From: Nigrospora sphaerica
Lineage: Eukaryota; Ascomycota; Sordariomycetes; Amphisphaeriales; Apiosporaceae
Reading direction: 5' to 3'
Length of the DNA stretch: 64,000 bases
NCBI GenBank assembly: GCA_018287875.1
Contig: JAGVVL010000002.1
Coordinates: 1,240,001 to 1,304,000 of the forward strand
Part shown: piece by piece, positions 1 through 11,452 of the stretch
Numbering within the stretch: the stretch's first letter is position 1
Layout of the letters: every line of letters begins with the position of its first letter
The notes under the pieces: generated by a model
Databases searched by the model: none
Told to the model about the DNA's origin: nothing
The model's input: only the letters and a program-made list of their open reading frames with translations
Program-made: the position numbers and the translations under genes

Positions 1-1314
1 ACCCAGTGGTCGGTGGTGCTTAGACTGCGCCCGGTGAGCGGGAACGCGAGGGATATCCGATGAAGGCAAATTGTAGCGCGTGGAATGACTTCCCGACACT
101 AACGGTACCGTGCCCGGAGAATGGCGCACGTTGGACCGGCAGGTTTACCCGAACCCTTATTGCCCAAAGGCAATTGTAAGCAGTAAGCACTGTACGTCAA
201 TACCGACGCATCTGGTATGACGGTTTTCCAGAGGTGGTATTTTTGAGTGCCACACGGGGTTCAACGGCATGGGCGTGCGTTTGCCACGGCAGGTGCTGAC
301 AAGCTCGACACACCAAACATCCTGCGAAGAGAAGCGGCATTGGGGGTCATTGCAGATCCGGCACGGCATCCCACGCCGGGGACGCCATACGGATACAGGG
401 GGCCGCGATGGCGCTTGGTTGACTGTCCGGCATTGCAGCTCGTCCTCGGGTCTTTGGCGGGGATGAGAATCAGGCTACCGTCCCTCTGTGCCCTCGGACG
501 TTAGTATGCTGTAGTAACGTTTCTTTCCCCACTCGGATCGGCGCAGAGAGGGCGGCAAGGTTGAATTGCAGCTACGTAGAAGTGATGTGTATTTGATGAC
601 GAGCAAAACATTCATGCAGTCGAGGGGTTCGTGCATGGACACGCAGGTAGATACAGAGTTGCCGTCGTATCAACGCCCCATCCGGAGGGTAGAGCCTACA
701 GGCCCCCAATAAGCGGTAGCGGCTGACCGTTGTAGAGCAGACTCACGGGGACGACCAAAATCCGACGCCCCGAGACGGCAGAGCCTGCGCGGGGCGTATG
801 CTGAATCACACCGGCCGGTTCGCCCAGTCTTTGACGAGAAAAGAATCCTCGCGTTAGTAAGCCACCACATGATGTGGTGGCCCGCTGGCAGAGTATACGC
901 GAACAAGGGCATCAAAGTAAGCCCTAAAGCGGGATGGGCATCGCACCCATACACCTCGCGCCGTCATCTACGCGAGTGCGCCGAAGGAATCCTGTCAAAT
1001 TGCACGGCAGCCCCAACAACATGCGGTCCTTGGTCAAACAAGCAAGCCACGCAGAGAACCCCCCTGGCAAAGGCGCCGTTCGTACTGTCGGAAGCATCGT
1101 CCAAATTCTGCATGCGTACACGCCCGTCCCGTGTGTCGCCGACGTACGTATGGCAGAAGCCGCGCCTGGGTCGCGGGAAGACTAGGCCTATGGGCATGCG
1201 CCCCTCCCAATTGCCTTCTCTTTGGGGGGTGGCTTCGGATTTTGCGGGCTGACTCAGCCGCATATGAGCTGCCGAGGAGGCACCAATGAACACTGCCGGG
1301 TTGGACGGACCACT
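1..1314. other. Intergenic, no gene seen
   Basis: No reading frame here resembles a known family, and the open frames on both strands overlap and are short. The stretch lies downstream of the YVH1-type gene, whose stop codon is at 1315-1317, so its right edge should contain that gene's 3' UTR. No tRNA or repeat family was recognised. Confidence 0.6.
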
Positions 1315-2498
1315 TCATAGGCTGCCATTTCGACCCGGGGGCATTCGTATGCCCAAGCCGGCAGAGCGGTCCACTTCGTCCACTCGGCTCCGGTTGAGGG
1401 AAAAGGCCGGGCAAACCCACTCGCCGCAGCTGCACTTCAAGCCCTGCCAGGCAAACCGGCCGACGAGAGCTCCGCACTTGGTGTTCGGGCAGAGTAGGCG
1501 TCCATCGAGTGCGCCCTCCTCCAAAGCGGGGCGCATCCAGGACAGCGTCTCGACGAATACGTGCGCGCAGTTGGAGCTCTTGGCCGTGCCGGCGCCCCGA
1601 TGGTCAATTACAAACTTAGGATTGGCGAGAACGCGTCGACACTTCTTGCACCGCACCTCGCAATGTGCTGCTTTCGGTGCTTCAGCTCCGCCGGCGGCGT
1701 CGCCCTGCCCGGCGGCACTGGCTTCGTCCTCGAACCGAATCCACCCGGGCTCGGGAGCCATGCCCAGCTCGATGGCGTCTTTGAGCTTGCACTCGTAGAG
1801 CCACTTTTGGTAGATGGGGTGGGCCTCGACGGCCTCGTCGGTGTCTGCGGGACAGCCCATTTCCCACCAGAGTTCCAGCTGGCGCATGAAGCCGTTGTTG
1901 GGCTCAGCGAGGGGTCGTCCCTCGCGCACCAATGCCAAAGCGTTCTGGACGGCGCCAGCCGCCGTGGCTCGCCGTTCGGCGGCCGAGGCGGTCGCCGGGT
2001 CAAACTTGTCGCCGCCAAAGCGGTGAGGGTACTTGTATAGCAGGTAGGCAATGACGCAACTGGCCGAGCGCGACTTGCCCATGGCGCAGTGCACGAAGAC
2101 CGAGCCGGGCGATGATTCGGCACCACGTCCATCATGCTCGGGCTTGGCGGCGGCGTCGGGAGGATACAAGCCCTGGTCGATGAAGCGCACGGCAGCGGAA
2201 AAGTGACCCAGCAAGTCCTGCTCGTCAACATCATCGGCATCAATGCTCTTGTGCTGGAAGCGCTTGGCCTCCTCGCCCCAGCCCTCGAACGAGTACTTGA
2301 TGACGGACAGAACACGGTTGACCTTCTTCTCCAGGATGATGTCCGGTCTCCTCAGAGCGAAGATGCTGCAGGCAGGCGGTTAGTCAGAGGGGCGGAGGCA
2401 AGGAGGGGGGGGAGTGGGGAGTAACGAATGGCAGGGGACGGCACGGCTTACCCTCCGATGTAAAGATTATCTGGGCCTGGTATCCTGTCGAGTGCCAT
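1315..2498 (-). CDS. YVH1: YVH1-type dual-specificity protein phosphatase
   Basis: Dual-specificity phosphatase of the YVH1/DUSP12 family, which in yeast acts in late 60S ribosome maturation by releasing Mrt4. The model has two exons, 2498-2452 and 2365-1315, with an 86-bp intron (GTAAGC donor, TGACTAAC branch, GCAG acceptor). It gives 365 residues. Exon 1 encodes the typical family start MALDRIPGPDNLYIGG, which fixes the start codon. The catalytic loop HCAMGKSRS is at about residues 108-116, with the nucleophile Cys109 (codon 2088-2086). A long helical region follows, then a cysteine-rich zinc-binding tail: CKKC at about 255-258, Cys282, CPNTKC near 308-313, and CSC and C334 before the PAFSLNRSRVDEVD end. 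Domain order and length fit the family. All key residues are present, so the gene looks intact. Confidence 0.93.
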
Positions 2499-4601
2499 GA
2501 TGGTAGTATGCCTGGGGGCGTTGTGCAGGGTGAGGGGTGGAGGTGAGCAGAGCAGGTGCCGTACGTCTGGTAGGTATGTTGGCAGCTACAGGTACCTCAG
2601 CAAGCGAGGGGGGCTTGTTTTGTGTGCAAGGAGTGGCTTAGCAGGTGATAACCTAGTGAGGGGCAGTGGCAATTGTGGGCCAACGGCTCGCGCTTCAAGG
2701 TCAGCGCTGACGATGGGGCGGAGGCCGCGTGCTGCCACGGACCTCGCAAAAGACAATGGATGAGTGGTGTCCCTAGGAGACGCGTGGTCTTGCCGACGCC
2801 CGATGCACCAAGAAGCAACGGGGGTCGAAGGGATGGGGGTGATCGTTTCGACGTCGCCGGGCGTTAGTGAAGCGTGTGTGTTACAAGGCAGAAACCAGAA
2901 AAATGAGGTTGTACCTTGTGTGCTCGGCAATAGCTGCTGGACGGGCGCCTGTGAATGTCGGCGCCCTGGTCGCTTGGACAACGAACCACTAACCACATTC
3001 GCTGTAAGGCTGAATCATGTGATCGGCCGCCGGCTGCTGGCGGTCGGCGGCTGACGTATTGGAGGGGGGGACGGGATATCAATCTCCGCGCGTCGTACAA
3101 GGCTAAAAAGCATGGGAAGGCTCTTTCCGTCGGCACTTCATCAAGTACAAGGAATGGAGTACATGATTGCGCTGGTTGGCGGTAGGTGGTACGTTGGCTC
3201 CCTCCCGTAGCCCTCCCTTCCCGTCTGGGCCAAACAGAGGACGGGATGGATTGCTTGCTTCCCCCCCAAACCAGCTCCCTAGCCGCCCACGTGGGGGCCA
3301 AATCTAGCTCCGTCGGTGTCCCGCACTCTCTCTTCGGTAGGACAGACAGTGCTCCCTGGACCTGGCAACAGGGCCTTGGGTACCTACTAAGACCTCCCAA
3401 ACCGCTTTCCTCGGCAACGCCCATAAACCTAAACGACCCAAGTTGGACCTATCCATATATGCAGAGCCCCTCGAGAGCCTTTTCGTGCCTCCGAGCGTCT
3501 TCTATTCCCCGGCGTACGCCTTCCATAACGTACCTGCTGATGTCAGCAAACCTCGGACAAGGGAGGCGTGCATGGGGAGGGGGTTACGCCAAGCACAACC
3601 GGGCACGCTGATCGTCGGCCGTTACGTGGGAAAACTTAACGGGGGCTAAAGATAGGTACGTGTAAGCGGTAGTAGAAGGCCGCATTCAATGGGAGCTTCG
3701 CCCCTGCCATTGATGCTCAAGTTTAATTGAATTTGGTTTCCTTTTGATTCCCGTTCAGACCGTTCCCCATGTACCGTGCCTTCCTAATCCCAAGAATAGG
3801 CTAATACCTATTTGGCTGATCCCATAGCCTTTTGGTTCTGTTCAGCCGCCATAGTTGCCTCGGCCATCCACATTGTGAAGTAGGCGGATGATGTGCCGGT
3901 GCGGGCAAGCGCCTTGACCCCCCCCCCCGTCGCCGTTACCAGCCCCGTACTTGTACCCCTCGCCTTATCCTACACGCAACACCGCGTGTCCGTCGGTGCC
4001 GGTCGATGGGACCGTGGGCGATGCAAGCACAATGGCCCTGGGGTAGCCGGGGATTCCGAGCGCCATGCTGTCCATTCAAATCCGCCCAGCGGCCGAGGTA
4101 AATATACTGAATGTATACACCCCCGTCCGCAAAGGGCTCCTCCGTCGTTTCCCATTTCCGAGCCCAGTTCCGATGCCAATCCCCATCCCGATCCCAATCC
4201 TGTCCCATTCGGTCCAATTCAGTACAGTTCGTCTTCCGCTTTGTCAGCAGCCTGTTGTATCTGGATGTTTGCCTGGCGCTGGTGCGTGTTGTCACGCAGC
4301 CAGGAGCTGAATGTCGTATTCTGACCAGTCATAACGGCCCAGCGCACGCCACCGGTTTCCTCCCGTAAGCGGTTTGGGGGTCTTTGCCGAGGCCCTCTAG
4401 GGAACGCGCGGGAGATCTGCACACCCAAAAGCCCAGAACAGGACCAAACCCGCTCTGACACGCGCTGACGGTATGGCGATAGATCCACAGACCCCACAGC
4501 AGATAATACTCCAGATGGGTGTCCCCGTGGTGAAGTGGTTGCCCGTGGCCGGGGCTGTCGCGTTAACCCTTGCGCCGCTCTATTCCTTCGCTGCGTCGGG
4601 C
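2499..4601. other. Intergenic between two minus-strand genes
   Basis: This holds the promoter and leader of the YVH1 gene (near 2500) and the 3' flank of the zinc-finger gene (near 4600). No coding signal was recognised. Short C-runs occur near 3918-3928, and a loose hexamer-like run of CCCATCCCGATCCCAATCC type occurs near 4175-4200. A GGTACCTACTAAG motif near 3378 belongs to the palindromic element family described in the findings. Confidence 0.6.
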
Positions 4602-6578
4602 TCAGCGCATCTGCGGCGGTTCCTCCTCAATCATGCAGGCGCTCTCCAGCATGTTGGTCCATTTGCCGCTGGTGCCCGCGTGGCTGTGCTTCAAGTGCTG
4701 GCGGAAGTGATCGGCGCGGTAGAATTTCTTGCTCGAGTTGCACTCGCGAAACTTGTGCACCTCCTGCAAGTGACGCAGCCTCTCATCCCAGTCCTGCTCC
4801 GTGATCTGCCGGCTGCGCCCGGTGCTACTGGCTCCGGTGCGCATGAACTCGTCGCCGCAGTAACCGCACGTATCGAACTCGCCGGGCCGCGCCGCGCTAT
4901 CGTGGAAGGCCTTGTCGTAGCCGGCCACGTGCAGCGCCGAGCACGACCAGCTATGGCGGCGCACGTGCAGGCTGTTCTGATGACGCTCTGCCTCGTTCTT
5001 GTTCTTGAAGCGGTTGCCGCAGAACGAGCACTCGTACTGCTTCTCTGCTTCGTGTGCACTGCAACCCGATCCGTGTCAGCAAAAGCTCGCCATCGCACCA
5101 ATCAGACAGGCACGTGGCTGCAAAGGGAACCACTCGGATTTTGCTTACCTCAGCTCTTCAGCCGTCTCAAACTTCTTTGGCTTCTTGGGACAGCACTCGC
5201 ACATGAAGAAACCCTGTATCCTCGCCATGCTGGACTTGGGTACCTCGGTCAGCTTGCGCGGCGAGGCCAGCGGGCGGTTGTCGCCGCTAAGGCTGCGGTG
5301 GTGGGGGGGCGCCAGGGACATGGAAGACCGGGGGGAGTGGCCCAGCGTCATGGGGGTGTTGAAGGGCGAGTTGCAGATGCTGTCAATGGGCGAGAGGCCG
5401 CCGGGCGAGAAGCCGCCGGGTGATCTGCGTCCCATCGAGTTCATGCTCGTCAGGCTGGTGGCCGTCAGGGATCCATTGGATGCGAAAGAGGCGCTCCGTC
5501 CGGTCGAGGACATGGAGGACATGGAGCCGTGGGGGATGACCGTCAGTCTGGGTGTAGGCGACGACCGCGAAGCTCCCTCGCGGCGGCGCAGGAGCTCGCC
5601 CGTCCCGGGCAGGCCTTGCGCCAGTAAGTCATCGACAGGCGGCGAAGAAGCCCTTCGCTTCAGGCCCAGATGCAGGCGCCCAATGCCTGCCGTCTCGTCC
5701 ATGTGGAAATCCGCGTCGTCAGCGTTCTCGTAGCTTCCCTGCGTCGAGACCGTAGCATCGTCGGGCAGTGAGCCGCTGTTCTGCCGCCGGGCGCGGAAGA
5801 CGGGCGACCGGTCGGCACCAAGCTCGACGGGAGAGCGGTAGTCGTGGCCGGCCTGGCCCAAGAGGGGCCCGCCGCGGGGCGAACGCGCCGAGTCGACGGG
5901 GCCGGCCGAGTCGATGGCGTGCTTCTGGCTGGGGCGCATCGGCAGCGAAGTCGCCGCCGGCAGCGACGTCAGCAGCGACGGCAGGCGGTTCTCGGACGGG
6001 CTGTGCCGTGGCGCCGCGTCGCTTGCCGACATACTGAGGCCGGACCGCCGGGGAGGCTGCGCGTTGAACTTCTTGAGCAACGAGTTGTCGTAGTCGTTTT
6101 CCCTCGGCCGGAGCTGGTACTGGTTGTGAGACATGAAGAACTTTTGGGGAGCCGAGCCGAGCGTCGAGGCCAGACTATGGTAGCCCTCGTCCCGGTCCGG
6201 TTTAACCGTCTCGTCGCTCTGCTTCCGCAAGAACGGCGGCGGGTCCACGTCCATGCTGCCGAAACCCGAGCTTTCCGACCGGAAGGACCGTAACGACTCC
6301 TCGGACTCGTCGCGTCTGTGGTGGGGGGTGTTGTAGGAGGAACCGGGCTCCAGGAGGCCGTTGACAGGGGCAAACCTCGGCGGCGGCAGAGGCGGCGGAG
6401 CCGTCATGTCCTCTGTTGTGTAGCGTCCAGGAATCGCCTTGGGCACCGATGCGAACGAGGGCGAAAACGCCGAAGCGTAGGGACGGTTCCCATCTGCTCC
6501 TCTCGCGCGGTCGAAGTGGTTCGGGGGCTGCTGTATGTATATCGGCGGCGGGCCGCTTCTCGAGGGTGGGTCCTCCAT
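4602..6578 (-). CDS. C2H2 zinc-finger protein, possible transcription factor
   Basis: Two-exon gene: 6578-5149 and 5058-4602, with a 90-bp intron (donor GTAAGC, acceptor TTGCAG), giving 628 residues. The start is placed at the ATG encoding MEDPPSRSGPPPIYIQ. The frame runs 21 nt further upstream, but only to a GTG. The first 450 residues are Ser/Pro-rich and probably disordered, with many SP motifs (HSPS, RRSPGG, LGHSPRSS) of the kind found in phosphorylated regulators. Zinc-finger elements are confined to the C-terminal 170 residues. They include an imperfect CECC...H element at about 459, spanning the intron, and a canonical C-x2-C-x12-H-x4-H finger (Cys487, Cys490, His503, His508). Two looser fingers follow, CGYC...HLQEVH and a last C...H-x4-H with only one clear Cys. 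DNA binding and nuclear location are inferred. I cannot name an orthologue. Confidence 0.8.
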
Positions 6579-7823
6579 CTCGAATTGCTTTTGCCTCACG
6601 CTCCTTCTTTCCTTTCTTTCCTACCTCGGGGACAACCGCAGGCAGTTGGCTATCTCTCCAAGTGTTTCAATGGGTGTGTCGCCACGCCGAGGTGGGAAGT
6701 AGCCGCGGCTGAGCACGCCCTTTAGCTTTGCCTCTTCGTCACAGGAGCCGTGGCAGGACCGGCACACTGCGTCGACGGGACGCGGAGAGGGCTCGCGATA
6801 TCGGGGGCGCCCGTGTCGCGATGACGTCGTACAACCAGAAGAGGAGGAAAAGAAAACACGGGTTTCGAAGGGCTGTGTGTGTGTGCGACCAGCGATCCTG
6901 CTTTGGAACGCTGGTGGCGAAAGGCCCAACTCAGCGGCTCCGGCACACTGGGAGGGGAGGGGAGATGCAGCAGTCGGCTGGACGTATAGGCTATGTGTGC
7001 GCCGTGCCGTTGGGCCTCGTCGGAGAGGGGTACGAAGGCACAGCAAATTGCTCACGGCGGAGTATACTCGCACAGCTGGCGAGAGAGGCCACACACGGCG
7101 GTCTTCGTCGGGTCTATCACAGGGTTTGTGGTCGGGCGGACAGGTCTACCAAGTCAATGATACAACCCACTCGCGGCAGTCGAAGCGGCGACGAGCAGGG
7201 AACAGAGAGAGAGAAAGAAGACAACCGAGGCGGAACAAGACAGAAAGCCGGACTGCGGCTTGCGGAAATGGCATTCAAGGACGACGGCAGGAGACAATGC
7301 TGAACAGGCGGCAAGGAAAAGACGGCGACAGAGGCGTCATGTCAGAATGTCAAAAGACACACACGGGTAGTATGCGAGGGGCGGCGGTTATTAGGCCAAA
7401 GGCACACTGGGGACGGAAAGAGTGCCACAGGACGACGCCGCGGTGCTTGGTCTTCAGCCCTTTCGCGCGGCGGGTTGCAGGGACAGGGATCCCAACCGTC
7501 GCGTCGCCTTGGGCTCGAGCGCCTTACAGGGAGGAAAGTGGATGGGCGAAGGGACTTCCCATGGAGGCCCCGGTCCAGTACCCCCCATCTCCAGGGTATG
7601 TACCAGTGTGCCTTCGACGTTAAAATGATCCCTGAAAAAAACGAGCGCGCTCTGGCCGACCTCGTGGGTGGCTATGTTTAAGTACCACAGTACGTACATG
7701 TATCCGGTACTTTGCCCTGTACCCAGCACGCATCCATGTGGTCGTGGTCGAGCGCGGGACAAGTCAACCCATACGTACCCGACCGGGGGTAATTGGACGA
7801 AGCGGCCGTAGACCGGGGGTCAT

Positions 7824-7923
7824 TCTGTCTCTCTGTCTCTTACTCTCTCTCATTCTCTCTTTCCAGACACACGCACGCGCGCACACCCCCCCCTTCTCCC
7901 TCTCTCCTTCTCTCTCTGACTCC
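7824..7923. repeat. Pyrimidine-rich (CT) low-complexity tract
   Basis: Nearly continuous C and T on the plus strand, built from CTCTCT blocks. It is interrupted by a short run of alternating ACACACGCACGCGCG and an eight-C run. It is a simple-sequence tract and not coding. Confidence 0.9.
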
Positions 7924-8570
7924 CGTCTGCCATATGGGCAAGGGGGAGTGGGGAGGGGAAGGGGGTTATTGTGGCCGTATAGCCCGCGAGACTTCTCAGA
8001 AAGGGTTGCTGGGTTCCGGCCTCCAAGCGAGGTAGAGGATATAGCGGTAGTAGTAAGAAGCCGTCATTGCTATATTGTCTGCATAAGGGTTTGCGTTGGC
8101 TCTTAGCGACCCGGGTTCTCTCTTATCCTGCTTTGCTATTATTTGCTACTATTCCCTACTTCGAGGGCCGTGTCGAGAGGGGGGCGGGTGGTGCTGGGAA
8201 ACAAACGCACACGAGTGTGAAGTTTGCCCGCAAGTGGATGCCACCGTTTCTAGGCTTGTCAGCCAGCCCCGGCCGCCCAGGCGAGCCCAGCCCGAACTGC
8301 CAAACATGAAGAAGCACCGATGGATGTACTTCTCTACTCGTTTCGTCACCCCGGTGTTTGCTATCACGACGAACTGCCTGGTACGCACGGCACACATACC
8401 CTCGACATGCATATCCCCTTACCCTTCTGTCGACGCCGGCATGTGCTGCTTATTCCGTCTATTCACGGAAGGCCTAGGCAGGTATTAAGGTTAACGTGCT
8501 GGTTTCATTCATGACTGGCCGCCGCGGCCTTTATGCTCGGTACCTACATCCACAGATGAGCACGGTCATA

Positions 8571-8596
8571 CTCTCACCCTCTCTCACCCTCTCTCA

Positions 8597-8627
<31 letters not shown>

Positions 8628-8640
8628 TCTCTCTCTCTTC
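8571..8640. repeat. Compound CT/CA microsatellite
   Basis: Imperfect CTCTCACC decamers lead into an uninterrupted (CA)n run of about 11 units, followed by (CT)n. It is a simple-sequence repeat and likely polymorphic in length. Confidence 0.93.
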
Positions 8641-11436
8641 CCCACCGTCGGCCTCCTACAAGTAATCATCTACAACTGGGTAAATTTACGGGACCGGGGC
8701 CCCCGAGGATGCAGCACGCCTTTTTCTCTCTTTCTCTCTTTCTCGCACTGGTCGTAGACTCGTTCGCTTATTGATATGCTTTCCGCTCATGTTGCCCGGC
8801 TTGCGCCAGCGCCACTGAAGACCCCCCCCCAAGTGCGCCGGTGCATCGGACACTAGGAAGAGCCCGAGTCAGCCCGGTGCGAGATCTGGGCGTGTCTGCT
8901 ATAGCTAGCACCGACATGGGATACATCGATCCGGGCCAGTCCCCCCATCAGAGCGGACCCTCTGGTAGTGGAATCGGCACTGGCAGGATAAGCCGTGTCA
9001 AGGGCGAGAAAGACGAAACATATCAAGGGCCGACGACCAGGCCTGGCTGGCTGCTGCCCCGGCGGGGGGTGAGCGGGCACTGGCACCAAGTGCAGTGCGG
9101 GCTACAAGTATCTTCAGGGTGCCGCCGCTCCCCTGCCCCCCTCCTTCTAATAGACCCTATGCAGCGTCCAAAGGCAAGCCGGCTCTTGGCTCATCAGGCG
9201 TACTCCGCCGGGGAGGCGGCCGTAGAGGCACACAACGCGTTCCTTATTCCACGTTAGATCCCGTCGCCGCGTTCATCTTACGTATCCTGGTACATGGGCG
9301 CTAGCGGGAAGGGTGTGTGAGGGCAAGAGGAAAAGGTAGGGAAAGGAGGGTGTAGTGGGAGCCGGTGCGTGCATGCGAACGTTGGATGCGTGAGCTTGCT
9401 GGCTCGAGACACCCTGTAAGTGATGCAGGCGATTCGGTAGCGGATCTCGGATAGTTTCTAAATCGGCTGCCTAACGCGGGCGTCAAGATCGTCAATCCGA
9501 CCGCCCGGTGATGGGATTCGAGAGCGCCCGCATGGGTCCTCCCAGCATGTCAGATATGGATAGCTAATAAGAGCGCGAGTAACGCCATGGCTGGTGACCT
9601 ACACACGCATCACGGAGGCAATGACGGGTTGTGCGCGCTCGGAATGATAGGTAAGTGTGCATGCCATTTTGGGGCTTGCGGGGCGGGCAGACACAGGAGG
9701 GGCGTACGCAGTCGATAGATAGGCTGTCATCACACCCATAAACGTTCAGGGCAAACAGGAGGCTTGGGTTTCCCTGCCCTGTAAGACAGATGAGTTACAT
9801 CGCCGGGGCGCGATCACGAGGCCACGAAATATACATCATCTGAAGATGTGAGCCGGAACAGGGGAGGTGCCTGGTGGTGTATGTGCTGTCCTGCCTGACG
9901 GGAGGTCCCATCGCTGGGCACGGAGAAAGAAGCGGAGGTCGTCCCCGACAACAACATAGCCCCCCGAGCAACGAGCGTGGGTGACTGATTACCTTTCGAT
10001 GTGACGGCCGTGTCAAACCGCGGCCGTCCAGGCGCATGCTTTCCCACACTCGTGGGGTTACAGCACGACTCAGCCCTACAGCTAGAGCTAGTTTAGGGTT
10101 TGAGTATCGGAGACACAAGGACGACTTCCTGCCCATCCCAAGGACACCGCCCAGCTATCCCACTCATCGGTGAAGCTGGGGGATGCCGGATGCTGGCTTC
10201 AAGAGGTACGCATGCAGCAGAGCAGCGCGAGGTCAGGTGCGCACCAGCTCAGCCTGGTCAGTGAAGGTGAGATGATATCAGCTTACCAACAACCGGCGAC
10301 TTGTGTTATACGGGCGCACTCAGTCCTTCGCACCCGCGGGCCTTTCGGGCGACGCTAGTTCTGCCAATACACGGTGAGCGGCCGGCCGTCTTGCTGTCCA
10401 TGGGGCCCAGGATGCGCGGACGTATCGTGACTCTCCACCGTAAGCCGTCCGATGGGGTGAAGAGTATCCATCTCTTCGCTCGCCGTCCGTCAAGGGAAGA
10501 TAGGTAAGTAAGCAGGCGAAGCAGGGGTGGTAGGGAGCCGCACTGGCGGCGGGCACCCACATTGTAGCCCCTCTCCGATGACATGTCGGTATGTATTGTG
10601 TGTGGATGTGCAATATTGAGTAGACACCCCGTCTCCCCCGTATAGTACAGATTAGCTAGCAGAGGAAGAGATCGCCCCTGCCATCCCTTCTTTGTTTCCC
10701 GATGCCACGGCCGTCTATGGCAGCTGGATCCGCGACAGGGCCCGGCTTCAGCAGGAACAACCCAACCCAAAAGCCACGGTGGCATCCCGAGCGCCGGCGC
10801 GACCAGGAGGAGCCCTCGGAGCCCACGACATTTCAAACTCTGTTGCACCCGCATGGGCCGCCGTCAAGACTTCCACGGAGCTTCGCTGCTCGGGTGGAAC
10901 ACGACAGAGCGCGCAGCAGAACAACAGAGGAAGAGCTCAATTGGCGGTTGGCCGTACCCAGATAGGCGGCATGGGCTCTGTGCCCCTCCCTGGACATCGG
11001 GGCGGCGGTGCATACGGGCTCCGGGGATTTGGCCAGATGGTGGTTTCCCCCTTTGAGTATAGAGGACCGAGCGCCGGGAATGGCGTCCACCGCCCGGCAG
11101 GTCTATGACTAGGGTAGCCGCCGACTACATAGTAGAATGAATGACGGGCCAGAGTCTGCCATACCGCCCGCCCCTTCGCCCGCAGCAGCCAAAGGTGACA
11201 ACTGGCTGACATGCGAGGGCCGGTCACGCGGGAAACTCTATGAGGGTGTGCGCCGCCATGGGAACAGGAGTCGACGCTGCTTTCAGCCCTACCTTGACTC
11301 TTGAGACAGCCTAAAAATGGGGTCCGCCGGCTCTTCATTAGTAGTGATGCCGGCAAAATAGGGCTTGGGTGAGGGGTGAAGAGAAGGAGAGAGAGAGGGC
11401 ACCCCCCAATCTAGCGTGATGGAGGGAAACCGAAGG

Positions 11437-11452
11437 AAGTACCTAGGTACTT
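11437..11452. repeat. 16-bp perfect palindrome AAGTACCTAGGTACTT
   Basis: The 16 bases equal their own reverse complement. Related half or whole copies (GGTACCTAAG, CTTACTTAGGTAAG, GTACCTTGGTAC) recur elsewhere in intergenic parts of the window, for example at 11883-11898 and 25878-25887. It is read as a dispersed short element of unknown role. Confidence 0.75.
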